Assembly (NCBI GenBank): GCA_023382175.1
Contig: JAMCQB010000030.1
Location: 1 to 32,640 of the forward strand
Length of the DNA stretch: 32,640 bases
Source: Nitrospirota bacterium
GTDB lineage: Bacteria; Nitrospirota; Thermodesulfovibrionia; Thermodesulfovibrionales; UBA9159
Reading direction: 5' to 3'
Each line of letters opens with the position of its first letter. Position 1 is the first letter of the stretch. Below the pieces are notes generated by a model that worked only from the letters and a program-made list of their open reading frames with translations, ran no database searches and was not told the DNA's origin. Of this stretch, positions 8,380 to 17,059 are shown piece by piece. A program made the position numbers and the translations under genes.

Positions 8380-10108
8380 GGATAATTTTGACTCTTGTGC
8401 CCTTGCCGGGAGCGCTCTCTATCTGCATAGTCCAGCCGTGGGCCTTTACAAGGTGCTTGACGATGGCAAGGCCGAGTCCTGTGCCTCCCATCTTCCTTGA
8501 ACGGGCCGGATCAACCCTGTAGAACCTCTCTCCCAGCCTCGGCAGGTACTTGGCAGGAACTCCTATTCCGGTGTCTTCGACAAATAAGAAGGTCTCTTCA
8601 TCTTCCTGATCAATGCCGAAAGTTACACCACCGGCTTCGGTAAACTTCATCGCGTTGTCTACAAGGTTGGTTAATATCTGGATGAGACGGTTCCTGTCCG
8701 CGTCGATTTCCAGGAGTCCGGGTCTGTTCGAAACCGCCAAAGAAAGGCTCTTTGCGGCAGCCTTATCGTAAAAGAGAGCAAGGACGGTGTTAAAAACATC
8801 ATCGATGTCGATCATGGTTTTTTCTACCTTGATTACGCCCAGCTCTATCTTCGAGATCGTCATGAGGTCGTCGACGAGGCTGTTTATGCGCTCGCTGTTA
8901 GCCTTTATGGTCCGGATGAATCCGGCTGCGTTTTCCTTATCCTCGAGGGCGCCTTCAAGGAGTGTATCGGCAAACCCTTTAATGGCTGTAATCGGGGTCT
9001 TTATTTCATGTGAGACGTTGGCGACAAAGTCCTTTCTGACCTGCTCAAGCTTTTCAATCTGTGTGATGTCGTGGAAAACAGCCAGGAAGCCGGATAGCTC
9101 GTTCTCTTTATAGAAGAGCGGCGACACCCTTACGCTCAGATATTTTTCCACAGGCGTCTCTATGCTGAATTCTGTCATGCCCGGCGAATGACTCCTTCGC
9201 GCTTCTTCCATCAAATCAGAGAACTCATGGTTTCTTACAACCTCGACAAACCGCATGCCTGTCATGGGAATATCCCCGAAGAATTCCTTTGCGGAAGAAC
9301 TGGAAAGCGTTATTACTCCTTTGGCGTCGATGATCAAGAGAGCATCGGGAACGCTTTTGAGAATGACATTCAGGCGGTTCTTTTCCTCCTCATTCTGCGC
9401 CATCATACCCTGCAGCTTGACAGACATGGAGGTAAGATTATCAGCGATCTCGTTGAATTCGCCTGCGTTTTTCAGAAAGAGCCTCTTGTCTATCTCTCCC
9501 CTGGATAATGACCTTGAAAAATCTGTTATCTGCCTGAGGAGCCTTCTTAAATGATCCGTCTGCCATACTGAAAATATCCATGTTATCAGTAAGACGCTCA
9601 ACACAACAAGGATAATCCTTATTCTGAGGAGGTTGACCGAATGGTCAACTTCTTTGAGTGGCACAGCAAGCCTTATAAACCCTTCCTCTTTTTCATTATG
9701 AGAGATCTTTTTCGCTACGTAGAGAAAATCGTATTTCAGCGTATCGCTGTAGCGTTTCGCCATACCAACATCAAAAAGGAGCGCCTGTTCTATCTCCGTC
9801 CGGTGCAGATGATTGTCCATGAGCGCCGAGTCAGTATCCGAATCGCCGATGACCTTTCCGTCATTCGCGATAACCGTCACCCGCGCGCCGGTATCTTTCT
9901 TGAATTGTTTGCAGAGGTTGTCTAAATTCGTTTGATTGAAAGATATGCTTTTTGAGATAAGAGTTATCTGTACAGAAAGGTTTTGCCTAAGATTATCGAT
10001 ATGGTTTTCCCTGACTGCCGAGGTGATATACATTTCTCCAAAGAGGCCCGACAGCAAAATGAGGAGAGCGTACAATATAAAGATTCGCCTGAAGATACCC
10101 TTTTTCAT
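8375..10108 (-). CDS. phoR: PhoR-like membrane sensor histidine kinase (HAMP, PAS, HisKA, HATPase)
   Basis: TM segments, PAS region, H-box FVANVSHEIKTPITAIKGFADTLLEG, N-box LVDNAMKFT, G-box GTGLGLAIVKHLV. Confidence 0.92.
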   Translation of the reverse strand: MKKGIFRRIFILYALLILLSGLFGEMYITSAVRENHIDNLRQNLSVQITLISKSISFNQTNLDNLCKQFKKDTGARVTVIANDGKVIGDSDTDSALMDNHLHRTEIEQALLFDVGMAKRYSDTLKYDFLYVAKKISHNEKEEGFIRLAVPLKEVDHSVNLLRIRIILVVLSVLLITWIFSVWQTDHLRRLLRQITDFSRSLSRGEIDKRLFLKNAGEFNEIADNLTSMSVKLQGMMAQNEEEKNRLNVILKSVPDALLIIDAKGVITLSSSSAKEFFGDIPMTGMRFVEVVRNHEFSDLMEEARRSHSPGMTEFSIETPVEKYLSVRVSPLFYKENELSGFLAVFHDITQIEKLEQVRKDFVANVSHEIKTPITAIKGFADTLLEGALEDKENAAGFIRTIKANSERINSLVDDLMTISKIELGVIKVEKTMIDIDDVFNTVLALFYDKAAAKSLSLAVSNRPGLLEIDADRNRLIQILTNLVDNAMKFTEAGGVTFGIDQEDEETFLFVEDTGIGVPAKYLPRLGERFYRVDPARSRKMGGTGLGLAIVKHLVKAHGWTMQIESAPGKGTRVKIIL

Positions 10109-10803
10109 ATGTCCGCTTCCACGTAGTATCCGATTCCCCTTCTCGTCTTCAGGTGCGTCGGATTTGAAGGATCATCCTCGATCTGGGTTCGCAGTCTCCT
10201 TATATGCACATCAACGGTCCTGGGCTCCACGAATGTTTCGTCTTTCCATACTGCGTCAAGAAGCTGGTCACGGCTGAAGACCTTCCCCTTTCTTTCAACG
10301 AGATAAAGGAGAAGCTTGAATTCAGTGGAGCTGAGCGTCAAGGGAATATTCCCCTTTGAGACCGAATATGTTTCCTTGTTGATCAAGAGTTTTCCTATCC
10401 TGATAACCTTGTCGCCTTCAGGCTTTTCGCTGATCCTTCGCAAGACAGCCCTTACACGAGCCACAAGTTCCCTCGGACTGAAAGGCTTGGTTATATAATC
10501 ATCAGCGCCTATTTCAAGGCCGAGTATCCTGTCTACTTCTTCCCCTTTCGCCGTAAGCATGACTATAGGCAGGTTTTTTGTCTTTGGGTCATTTCTGAGG
10601 ATACGGCAGAGTTCCATGCCCTGGAGTCCGGGCAGCATGAGGTCAAGGATAAGGAAATCGAACCTTCCCTTCCTGATTTTGGCAAGCGCTTCTTCACCGT
10701 CCGAAGCGGAGGAGACCTGAAAACCCTCTTTTTTGAGGTTGTAGGAGACTAACTCAACTATATCAGGCTCATCATCCACTACCAGTATCTTTTTGGAGTC
10801 CAT
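10105..10803 (-). CDS. phoB: OmpR/PhoB-family response regulator (copy 2)
   Basis: KILVVDDEPDIVELVSYNLKKEGF...; ATGA overlap with phoR; closely similar to copy 1. Start at MDSKKIL (10803) preferred; the ORF extends to 10848. Confidence 0.9.
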   Translation of the reverse strand: MDSKKILVVDDEPDIVELVSYNLKKEGFQVSSASDGEEALAKIRKGRFDFLILDLMLPGLQGMELCRILRNDPKTKNLPIVMLTAKGEEVDRILGLEIGADDYITKPFSPRELVARVRAVLRRISEKPEGDKVIRIGKLLINKETYSVSKGNIPLTLSSTEFKLLLYLVERKGKVFSRDQLLDAVWKDETFVEPRTVDVHIRRLRTQIEDDPSNPTHLKTRRGIGYYVEADI

Positions 10804-10878
10804 GGAATACATATTACATCCGCTGGTATAAGGATGCAAGCTTTGCATTCCCTCTTTAATTATATTAGTCTATTAGTC

Positions 10879-12204
10879 ATGGCTAAACCTCTCGTCGTGA
10901 TAGTCGGCAGGCCGAATGTGGGGAAATCCACCCTCTTCAACAGAATCGTGGGCTCTGAAAAGGCCATTGTGGAAGGCATCCCGGGCGTTACCAGGGATAG
11001 AAATTACATGGAGGCGGAGCGGGAAGGGAAACCTTTCATTGTTGTGGATACAGGCGGATTTTATCCTGAACCCTCAGAGGACATGTTCCAGCAGGTCAGA
11101 GAACAGGCGGTCTTTGCCGTTGAAGAAGCCGATGTCATCATCCACCTGCTGGACGGCAAGGAAGGGCTGAATCCCCATGATATCGAGCTTGCACAGTTGC
11201 TCAGGGCGTCCGGGAAAAAAGTCCTGTGGGCAGTGAACAAGATTGATGCTCCCACGAGGGAAGACAGGCTCTACGATTTCTACCGGTTGGGCGTTGATGA
11301 TTTGCTTCCTGTTTCCGCTGCCACGGGATATGAGTTCGACGAATTCATGGACAGGGTCATTGCCCTCCTTCCTGAGAGGAGCGGCGAAGAAGAGGGGACT
11401 GAGTATCCTAAGGTCACTGTGGTGGGAAGGCCGAATGTGGGAAAATCCACACTGGTGAACACCCTCCTGGGGAAAAAGCGCATGATCGTCAGCCCTGTGC
11501 CCGGCACCACCCGGGATTCCATAGACTCTCCCTGTACCTACTACGGGAAAAAATATCTTCTCATAGACACTGCAGGCATAAGAAAGAAAGGCAAGATCGG
11601 TTATTCCATCGAGCGGTATTCCATGGTGAGGGCGGTCAGGAGCATTGAGCGTTGTGACGTTGCCCTCATCGTCCTTGACTCATCCGAAGGCATTGTGGAA
11701 CAGGACAAAAGGATCGCCGGCATAGTGAGCCAGTACGGCAAAGGCGCGGTATTTCTCTTCAACAAGTGGGACCTTGTGGAGGAACCGGAGGCTGCGTACA
11801 AGAAATTCATCCGTGAATTTCAGGACAAGTTCTGGTTCTTCAATCATGCCCCGGTGCTCACCGTTTCGGGACTTGAGCGCAGGAGAGTGACAAAGGTATT
11901 CCCCCTGATCGACGGGGTGATCGCGGAAAGAAAGAAGCGGATAGGCACTGCAGAGCTCAATACTGTCCTGAGGAGGGTCGTATCTCAAACCTCGCTTCCT
12001 CTTTACCGGGGCAGGGCCGTGAAGCTTTTCTACATGACCCAGGTAAAGACAGACCCGCCTGAATTCGTGGTCTTTGCAAACCATCCCGAAGGGCTCAAAG
12101 ATTCACACCTGCGGTTTCTGGAAAGAAGCCTCAGGGAACAATTCTCCTTCAGCGGTACCCCCATAAGGATCTTTGTAAGGCCAAGGTCCGGAGACCGGCA
12201 GTGA
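10879..12204 (+). CDS. der: Ribosome biogenesis GTPase Der (EngA)
   Basis: Two tandem G domains (GRPNVGKSTLFNRI, GRPNVGKSTLVNTLLG; DTGG, DTAG; NKID, NKWD) and a KH-like C-terminus. ATG at 10879 gives MAKPLVVIVGRPNVGKST. Confidence 0.95.
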   Translation: MAKPLVVIVGRPNVGKSTLFNRIVGSEKAIVEGIPGVTRDRNYMEAEREGKPFIVVDTGGFYPEPSEDMFQQVREQAVFAVEEADVIIHLLDGKEGLNPHDIELAQLLRASGKKVLWAVNKIDAPTREDRLYDFYRLGVDDLLPVSAATGYEFDEFMDRVIALLPERSGEEEGTEYPKVTVVGRPNVGKSTLVNTLLGKKRMIVSPVPGTTRDSIDSPCTYYGKKYLLIDTAGIRKKGKIGYSIERYSMVRAVRSIERCDVALIVLDSSEGIVEQDKRIAGIVSQYGKGAVFLFNKWDLVEEPEAAYKKFIREFQDKFWFFNHAPVLTVSGLERRRVTKVFPLIDGVIAERKKRIGTAELNTVLRRVVSQTSLPLYRGRAVKLFYMTQVKTDPPEFVVFANHPEGLKDSHLRFLERSLREQFSFSGTPIRIFVRPRSGDRQ

Positions 12205-13016
12205 GGTTCATAAAGGTGCTCGTGAAAAGTTTTTTCGACTTTTTCAAGGACAGCGGGCTGATGCTGGCCGGTTCCCTGTCATACTTTTCCATGATGGCCA
12301 TTGTCCCCTTCTGCCTTTTCCTCGTGACCATCTTCGGATATTTTCTGGGTGAGGAAAAGGCGTTCTATCAATTCCTTTCAGCGCGGCTCACAAGCTATTT
12401 CCCCGATGTTACCCGCGAGATCACTGAGGAGCTGAGGAGGATCATCACCTACAAAGGCCTCGGGAAACTCTCTCTGGTCCTTTACGGCTTTCTCTCCTAC
12501 GAGCTTTTTTCCTCCCTTGAAGCGGCCACCAACGTGATATTCAAAGTAAAAGTCAAACGCTCCTTTATCGTCTCGGTGATCCTCTCCCTGGTTGTCGTCA
12601 CGTCCATCATCGCCTTCTTCCTCATCTCCTTCAGCGCGACATCAATGATATCCATGCTCAAGCCCATCCAGGAACTCTTCCCCGGCCTGAAGATCGGCAG
12701 GATAACAGTGTTCTTCATACGATTCGTGATCCCCTTCGTTCTCATGTTTGTGACTGTGGCAATACTGTATGTACTCCTGCCGAAGAAGAGAATAAAGTTC
12801 ACCCACGCATTCTCAGGCGCCCTGTTCACCGCCGTTTTCCTCGAAGCTGCAAAACACCTCTTTACCCTTTACGTAGTGAATGTCTTTAAGCTCGGAACCG
12901 TCTATGGCCCTCTCTCGGCTTTTGTGATATTCTTGTTATGGGTGTTTTACTCTGCGTGCATATTCCTCATCGGCGCTGAGGTGGTGCACAATCTGGAGGC
13001 CTCAAGGGAGAAATGA
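12201..13016 (+). CDS. YihY/BrkB family inner-membrane protein
   Basis: LAGSLSYFSMMAIVPFCLFL... and LYVVNVFKLGTVYGPLSAFVIFLLWVFYSACIFLIGAEVVHNLE are characteristic. Confidence 0.88.
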   Translation: MRFIKVLVKSFFDFFKDSGLMLAGSLSYFSMMAIVPFCLFLVTIFGYFLGEEKAFYQFLSARLTSYFPDVTREITEELRRIITYKGLGKLSLVLYGFLSYELFSSLEAATNVIFKVKVKRSFIVSVILSLVVVTSIIAFFLISFSATSMISMLKPIQELFPGLKIGRITVFFIRFVIPFVLMFVTVAILYVLLPKKRIKFTHAFSGALFTAVFLEAAKHLFTLYVVNVFKLGTVYGPLSAFVIFLLWVFYSACIFLIGAEVVHNLEASREK

Positions 13017-13017
13017 G

Positions 13018-13185
13018 ATGATCGATCTCCTGGGGAAATATGTGGAGGTCATTGCCAACGAGATCACCTACACGGGGAAGCTTGTGGAGATCGGCGAGGA
13101 AGAGGTTTTCCTCGAGTCAGAATCCGGATGGGTCGTCATTCCCGTGGAAAGGGTGTCGGTCATAAAACAGAGGGAAGAGGACTAA
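13018..13185 (+). CDS. Small (55 aa) acidic Sm-like/beta-barrel hypothetical protein
   Basis: MIDLLGKYVEVIANEITYTGKLVEIGEEEVFLESESGWVVIPVERVSVIKQREED; ATG 2 nt after the upstream stop. Too short for the ORF track. Confidence 0.65.
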   Translation: MIDLLGKYVEVIANEITYTGKLVEIGEEEVFLESESGWVVIPVERVSVIKQREED

Positions 13186-13254
13186 TCTCCGCCTGACTCG
13201 CATCATTCCTTCATCTTTCCCAAGCATTGTCTTGTCTGCAGTTCACCATAAATA

Positions 13255-13304
13255 TTCTAAATTTAGAAATTGAAGTTGACAAAAACCCCTCAACAAATTT
13301 ATTT
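13255..13304 (+). promoter_or_regulatory. Putative promoter with adjacent 14-bp perfect palindrome
   Basis: TTCTAAATTTAGAA at 13255-13268, then TTGACA (13276-13281) and an AT-rich -10-like element TTATTTT near 13299-13305. Confidence 0.5.
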
Positions 13305-13453
13305 TAGTTTAGTGCGTAAACCCTTTATTTACAATGGGTTACAAAAGGCAACAGGGCATTACAAATAGCAGCGGGAGAGGAGGTGATAGGAAGAAATCAT
13401 CTTAGTAGAGTAGGTTGAGTGGGAAAGAGAACAAGAGCAAACGGGGAGGAAAA

Positions 13454-13684
13454 ATGAAAAAGAAGTTTGCATTAACGTTAGTGCTGGTATTCGCCGCGCT
13501 GTGTTATACGGTGTTCATGGGGAGTTTCGGTTCGGTTAAGGCTGCAGGGAAAGAGGGACCGGGAAGAAATATGCTGGCCGCAAATGAAACCGGTCGGTCC
13601 CATAGGGTGCGTCAGTTCCCCGATGATGGTAAAATAAACCATTGCATATTCATGCATAAGGAACCGGCATGTCGGCAAGACTGA
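13454..13684 (+). CDS. Small secreted hypothetical protein (76 aa), possibly truncated
   Basis: GGGGAGG then ATG at 13454; signal peptide MKKKFALTLVLVFAALCYTVFMGSFGSVKAAG; the rest has no recognised domain and overlaps the next ORF. Confidence 0.4.
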   Translation: MKKKFALTLVLVFAALCYTVFMGSFGSVKAAGKEGPGRNMLAANETGRSHRVRQFPDDGKINHCIFMHKEPACRQD

Positions 13685-14877
13685 ACATTATTTCATTTGC
13701 ACTGAAGAACCTGAAGCGGAAGATCATAAGGACATTGTTGCTCCTTCTGGCCGTTACCGTGGTCACCGGCACCCTGTTTTCTGCAACCCTCTTTATATCC
13801 AGCATGCAAAATGCCCTTAAGATAGGGACATACAGGCTTGGTGCGGATGTCCTCGTCGTTCCTGAAAAGTATGCCTCCGAAGCCCGCTCGGCCCTCCTCG
13901 CCGGGGAGCCCACAAGTTTCTACATGGACAAGTCCATCCTCGAAAGGGTGAAAAAGGTTGAAGGGGTGAAGAGGGCGTCCCCGCAGCTTTTTGTGAAACC
14001 GTCATCTTTTACCTGCTGCTATAATGTGGACGTGTTCCTTGTAGCCTTTGATCCCGAAACAGACTTTACCATAACCCCCTGGCTCACGAAGAATCTCAAG
14101 AAGTCCCTGGTGGGAAATGAGATCATCACCGGAAGGGAAGTGCCCGTCGTCCCGGGGGATACCATCCCTTTTTTCGGCACGGCATTTAAGGTGGCGGGCA
14201 CCATGGAGCCAACGGGAATGAAATTCTTCGACCATTCTGTCTTTATGACCATGGATGCAGCATACAAAATGGCGGAAGATTCCAAAACAAAGTCCATGCA
14301 GCCCATCTCCATAGAAAAGGACAAGATATCTGCTGTGCTCGTACAGGTCCAGGAAGGATTTACTCCGGACAGGGCCGCCATAAGGATCGAGCATGACATT
14401 GACGGCGTTAAGGCAATTGCTTCTGACGAGGTCATCAGTACGGTGAGGAAACAGCTGGGCGGTCTTCTCAAGGGAATCCTCGCTGTCAGCGCGGTCGTGT
14501 GGGTCCTCGCTCTCCTGATGATCGGTTTTGCTTTCTCCATGATAGTGAACGAGCGACAAAGGGAGCTTGGCCTGTTGCGGTCCATGGGAGCGAAAAAAGG
14601 GCATATCTTCAGGCTCATCATCGCTGAGGCGGTAATTATCTCCGTCAGCGGAGGCATCGTAGGGTTGATAGCAGGTTCCACCTTACTCTTTACCTTCAAA
14701 GGGCTCATCCTCCACAGCCTGAAACTCCCCTACCTCATGCCGTCAGCAACGGTACTTATAGAGTTGGTAGCAGGTGCCATCTTTTTTTCGCTGCTTACAG
14801 GACTTCTGTCATCCCTCATGCCTGCCATTTCTGCCAGTAAGATGGAGCCTTACGAAGCCATACGGAAAGGAGAATAA
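13669..14877 (+). CDS. FtsX/MacB-like ABC transporter permease
   Basis: 402 aa; N-terminal TM, MacB-like extracytoplasmic region, C-terminal FtsX-like NERQRELGLLRSMGAKKGHIFRLIIAEAVIIS...PYEAIRKGE. Confidence 0.88.
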   Translation: MSARLNIISFALKNLKRKIIRTLLLLLAVTVVTGTLFSATLFISSMQNALKIGTYRLGADVLVVPEKYASEARSALLAGEPTSFYMDKSILERVKKVEGVKRASPQLFVKPSSFTCCYNVDVFLVAFDPETDFTITPWLTKNLKKSLVGNEIITGREVPVVPGDTIPFFGTAFKVAGTMEPTGMKFFDHSVFMTMDAAYKMAEDSKTKSMQPISIEKDKISAVLVQVQEGFTPDRAAIRIEHDIDGVKAIASDEVISTVRKQLGGLLKGILAVSAVVWVLALLMIGFAFSMIVNERQRELGLLRSMGAKKGHIFRLIIAEAVIISVSGGIVGLIAGSTLLFTFKGLILHSLKLPYLMPSATVLIELVAGAIFFSLLTGLLSSLMPAISASKMEPYEAIRKGE

Positions 14878-14882
14878 GAGAA

Positions 14883-15314
14883 ATGACATTCATCAAAACG
14901 AGAGTAACAAGTTTCGCAATGTTCCTTGTCCTGGCCGTTGTCTTTCCCGGGTTCCTCTACTCTCAGCCTGTGCCGGTGCCTCAGGGTGCAAAGTGTGTTG
15001 AATGCGGAATGACGGTGGACCAGAACTCAAAATTTGCAGGTGAAGTTATCACCAGAGACAATAAGAACTTATTTTTCTGCGATATAGGGGATATGCTTTT
15101 GCATTTCAGAGCAAACAGAGAAAAGATGAAGGACATTTACGTGCGGGATTACACCACAGGCGAATGGGTTGATGGGAGAAAGGCGTTCTACGTCCTGAAC
15201 AAGAATCTGAAGACCCCCATGTCCTGGAGCATTGCAGCCTTTATTGAGGAATCCGCCGCAAAGAAGTGGGGGAACCCGGTAGACTTCGACAGCGCATTTA
15301 AACTGTTGCGATGA
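14883..15314 (+). CDS. NosL-like secreted metal-binding protein
   Basis: Signal peptide; VPQGAKCVECGMTVDQNSKFAGEVITRDNKNLFFCDIGDMLLHF..VRDYTTGEWVDGRKAFYVL is NosL-like (CxxCGM). Confidence 0.82.
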   Translation: MTFIKTRVTSFAMFLVLAVVFPGFLYSQPVPVPQGAKCVECGMTVDQNSKFAGEVITRDNKNLFFCDIGDMLLHFRANREKMKDIYVRDYTTGEWVDGRKAFYVLNKNLKTPMSWSIAAFIEESAAKKWGNPVDFDSAFKLLR

Positions 15315-15706
15315 TTAACTGGAAATTCGGCGTAATGCTTTTTCTCCTGGGCCTCATGGTAGTTTTGGTACCGAGGTTCATTCTGCCGGTATGCGAATAC
15401 CAGGGGTATGACCCTATGGCGTGCAGCCACACCGCCATCGCGGAAATGTTTTTGGGGGTCATGGTGATGGCTGCTGCAATGGGATTGTTCTTTTCTAAAA
15501 GCAGTGAGAGCCTGCGGTGGCTTTCTTTTGCCGCACTTGTTGCGGGAGTGTCCGTACTCTGGATGCCCGATGCGATCGGGTACTGCCACAGCAGCCGTAT
15601 GCCGTGCAACTATGGCACTGTCCCCGTATTGCGCCTGCTGGGGGTATTGATCATCCTTCTGTCCCTGGCTGGTTTTCTTCTCTCTTTCAGAGGGGAGGAG
15701 AGATAG
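15311..15706 (+). CDS. DUF4418-like small integral membrane protein
   Basis: 131 aa, four predicted TM; paired Cys motifs PVCEYQGYDPMACSHTAIAE and CHSSRMPCNYGTVPVLRL; 4-nt overlap with the nosL-like gene. Confidence 0.65.
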   Translation: MINWKFGVMLFLLGLMVVLVPRFILPVCEYQGYDPMACSHTAIAEMFLGVMVMAAAMGLFFSKSSESLRWLSFAALVAGVSVLWMPDAIGYCHSSRMPCNYGTVPVLRLLGVLIILLSLAGFLLSFRGEER

Positions 15707-16333
15707 GTGAGCATGATCAGGTTACTTTCTGTTGTAATCCTCGTTTCGGCGTTCCTGCCTGCACTCTCATGCAAAAAGGAAGAGCCTGCTTCTGAGAAAG
15801 CACCTCCCCAGCAGGCCCTTAACCCCTATTCCAGCGAGTCTGTTTTCGATGAAGTAAAAAAGAAACTCCAGGAAAATCCTAATGATCTGGATGCGCTCTA
15901 TCACCTTGCCGATTTATATGACCGCAATGCGCAGTATCAGGAAGCCATCGAGGCATATAAGAAAGTGATCCAGCTGAAGCCCGATATGGGATATGCGTAT
16001 TTCAAGATGGGCACTGCCTACGACCGTCTCAACCAGCCTTCGGAGGCAATAAATGCCCTGAAGAAGGCCATAAAGCATATGCCGAACTATGCGGTGGCTT
16101 ACAACAATTTGGGGGTTGCATACGGAAAGCTTGAGAAACATAACGATGAAATAGCGGCCCTGAAAAAGGCGATAACGCTGAGACCGACCTATTCATCAGC
16201 CCGATATAATCTCGGGGTTACCTATTTAAAGACAGGAAACCGGAAAGCGGCAATGCATGAATATGAAGCCCTGAAGAAATTCGATGAGGGCGCTGCAGAG
16301 GCATTAATGAAAGAGATAAAGAAGAGGGCTTAG
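15707..16333 (+). CDS. TPR-repeat lipoprotein
   Basis: Lipobox LPALSC near the N-terminus, followed by TPR units (DALYHLADLYDRNAQYQEAIEAYKKVIQLKPDMGYAYFKMG...). Confidence 0.85.
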   Translation: MSMIRLLSVVILVSAFLPALSCKKEEPASEKAPPQQALNPYSSESVFDEVKKKLQENPNDLDALYHLADLYDRNAQYQEAIEAYKKVIQLKPDMGYAYFKMGTAYDRLNQPSEAINALKKAIKHMPNYAVAYNNLGVAYGKLEKHNDEIAALKKAITLRPTYSSARYNLGVTYLKTGNRKAAMHEYEALKKFDEGAAEALMKEIKKRA

Positions 16334-16344
16334 CAGGAGGACCG

Positions 16345-17010
16345 GTGATCGAGGTAAAGGACCTTACAAAGACATACACCATTGACGGGCAGGCCCTTAA
16401 GGCTGTGGACAAGGTTTCTTTTGCGGTGGGTAAAGGGGAGATGGTATCCATCATCGGCCATTCAGGGAGCGGAAAGACGACCCTGTTGAGTCTCATCGGC
16501 GGGCTCACAAAGCCGGATTCCGGCCAGGTCATGATCGACGGGATAAATCTCTGGTCCATGAACGATGACTGCCTCTCGGAATTCAGGAATAAGAAAATAA
16601 ACTTCATCTATCAGTTTTCGAGCCTCATCCCTACCCTCACCACGATCGAAAACGTTATGCTCCCCACTGCCTTCGGAAACTACAGCGAGGATATTGAGGG
16701 ATATGCGAGGGAACTTATCAGGGTCGTCGGGCTTGAGGACAAGATGAACTCCTATCCGTCCCATCTGTCAGGGGGTCAGCAGAGGAGGGTCGCCATTGCA
16801 CGGGCCTTCATCAATAGCCCGGAGATCGTCCTGGCGGACGAACCCACCGGGGACCTGGACGAAGATACAGAGAAAGAAGTGATCCAGCTCTTTCACAGGA
16901 TGAATGAAGAGAAAGGGATAACTTTCATCGTCGTTACCCATAACAAGGAGATTGCCAATCAGGCAAAGAAACAGTTTAAGATGACCAACGGTATTCTCTC
17001 TGCCATCTAA
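16345..17010 (+). CDS. MacB/LolD-type ABC transporter ATP-binding protein
   Basis: GHSGSGKTTLLSLIGGL, LSGGQQRRVAIARA, IVLADEPTGDLD. Confidence 0.92.
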   Translation: MIEVKDLTKTYTIDGQALKAVDKVSFAVGKGEMVSIIGHSGSGKTTLLSLIGGLTKPDSGQVMIDGINLWSMNDDCLSEFRNKKINFIYQFSSLIPTLTTIENVMLPTAFGNYSEDIEGYARELIRVVGLEDKMNSYPSHLSGGQQRRVAIARAFINSPEIVLADEPTGDLDEDTEKEVIQLFHRMNEEKGITFIVVTHNKEIANQAKKQFKMTNGILSAI

Positions 17011-17046
17011 TCCCCTTTATCCCCCCTTAGCAAAAGGGGGGATTTG
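17011..17046. repeat. GC-rich hairpin repeat, second copy of the family in phnH
   Basis: TCCCCTTTATCCCCCCTTAGCAAAAGGGGGGATTTGG between two convergent ABC genes; could act as a bidirectional terminator. Confidence 0.75.
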
Positions 17047-17059
17047 GAGCTGTCAGCCG

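Noticed and set aside
13255-13268. PerR/Fur-type operator
   Set aside because: The palindrome has different half-site order from the PerR box and lacks Fur hexamer structure; regulator identity left open.
13379-13415. Perfect anti-SD match AGGAGGTGAT followed by a GTG 11-codon leader peptide
   Set aside because: The GTG directly abuts the SD with no spacing and no attenuator structure was evident; not supported as a leader ORF.
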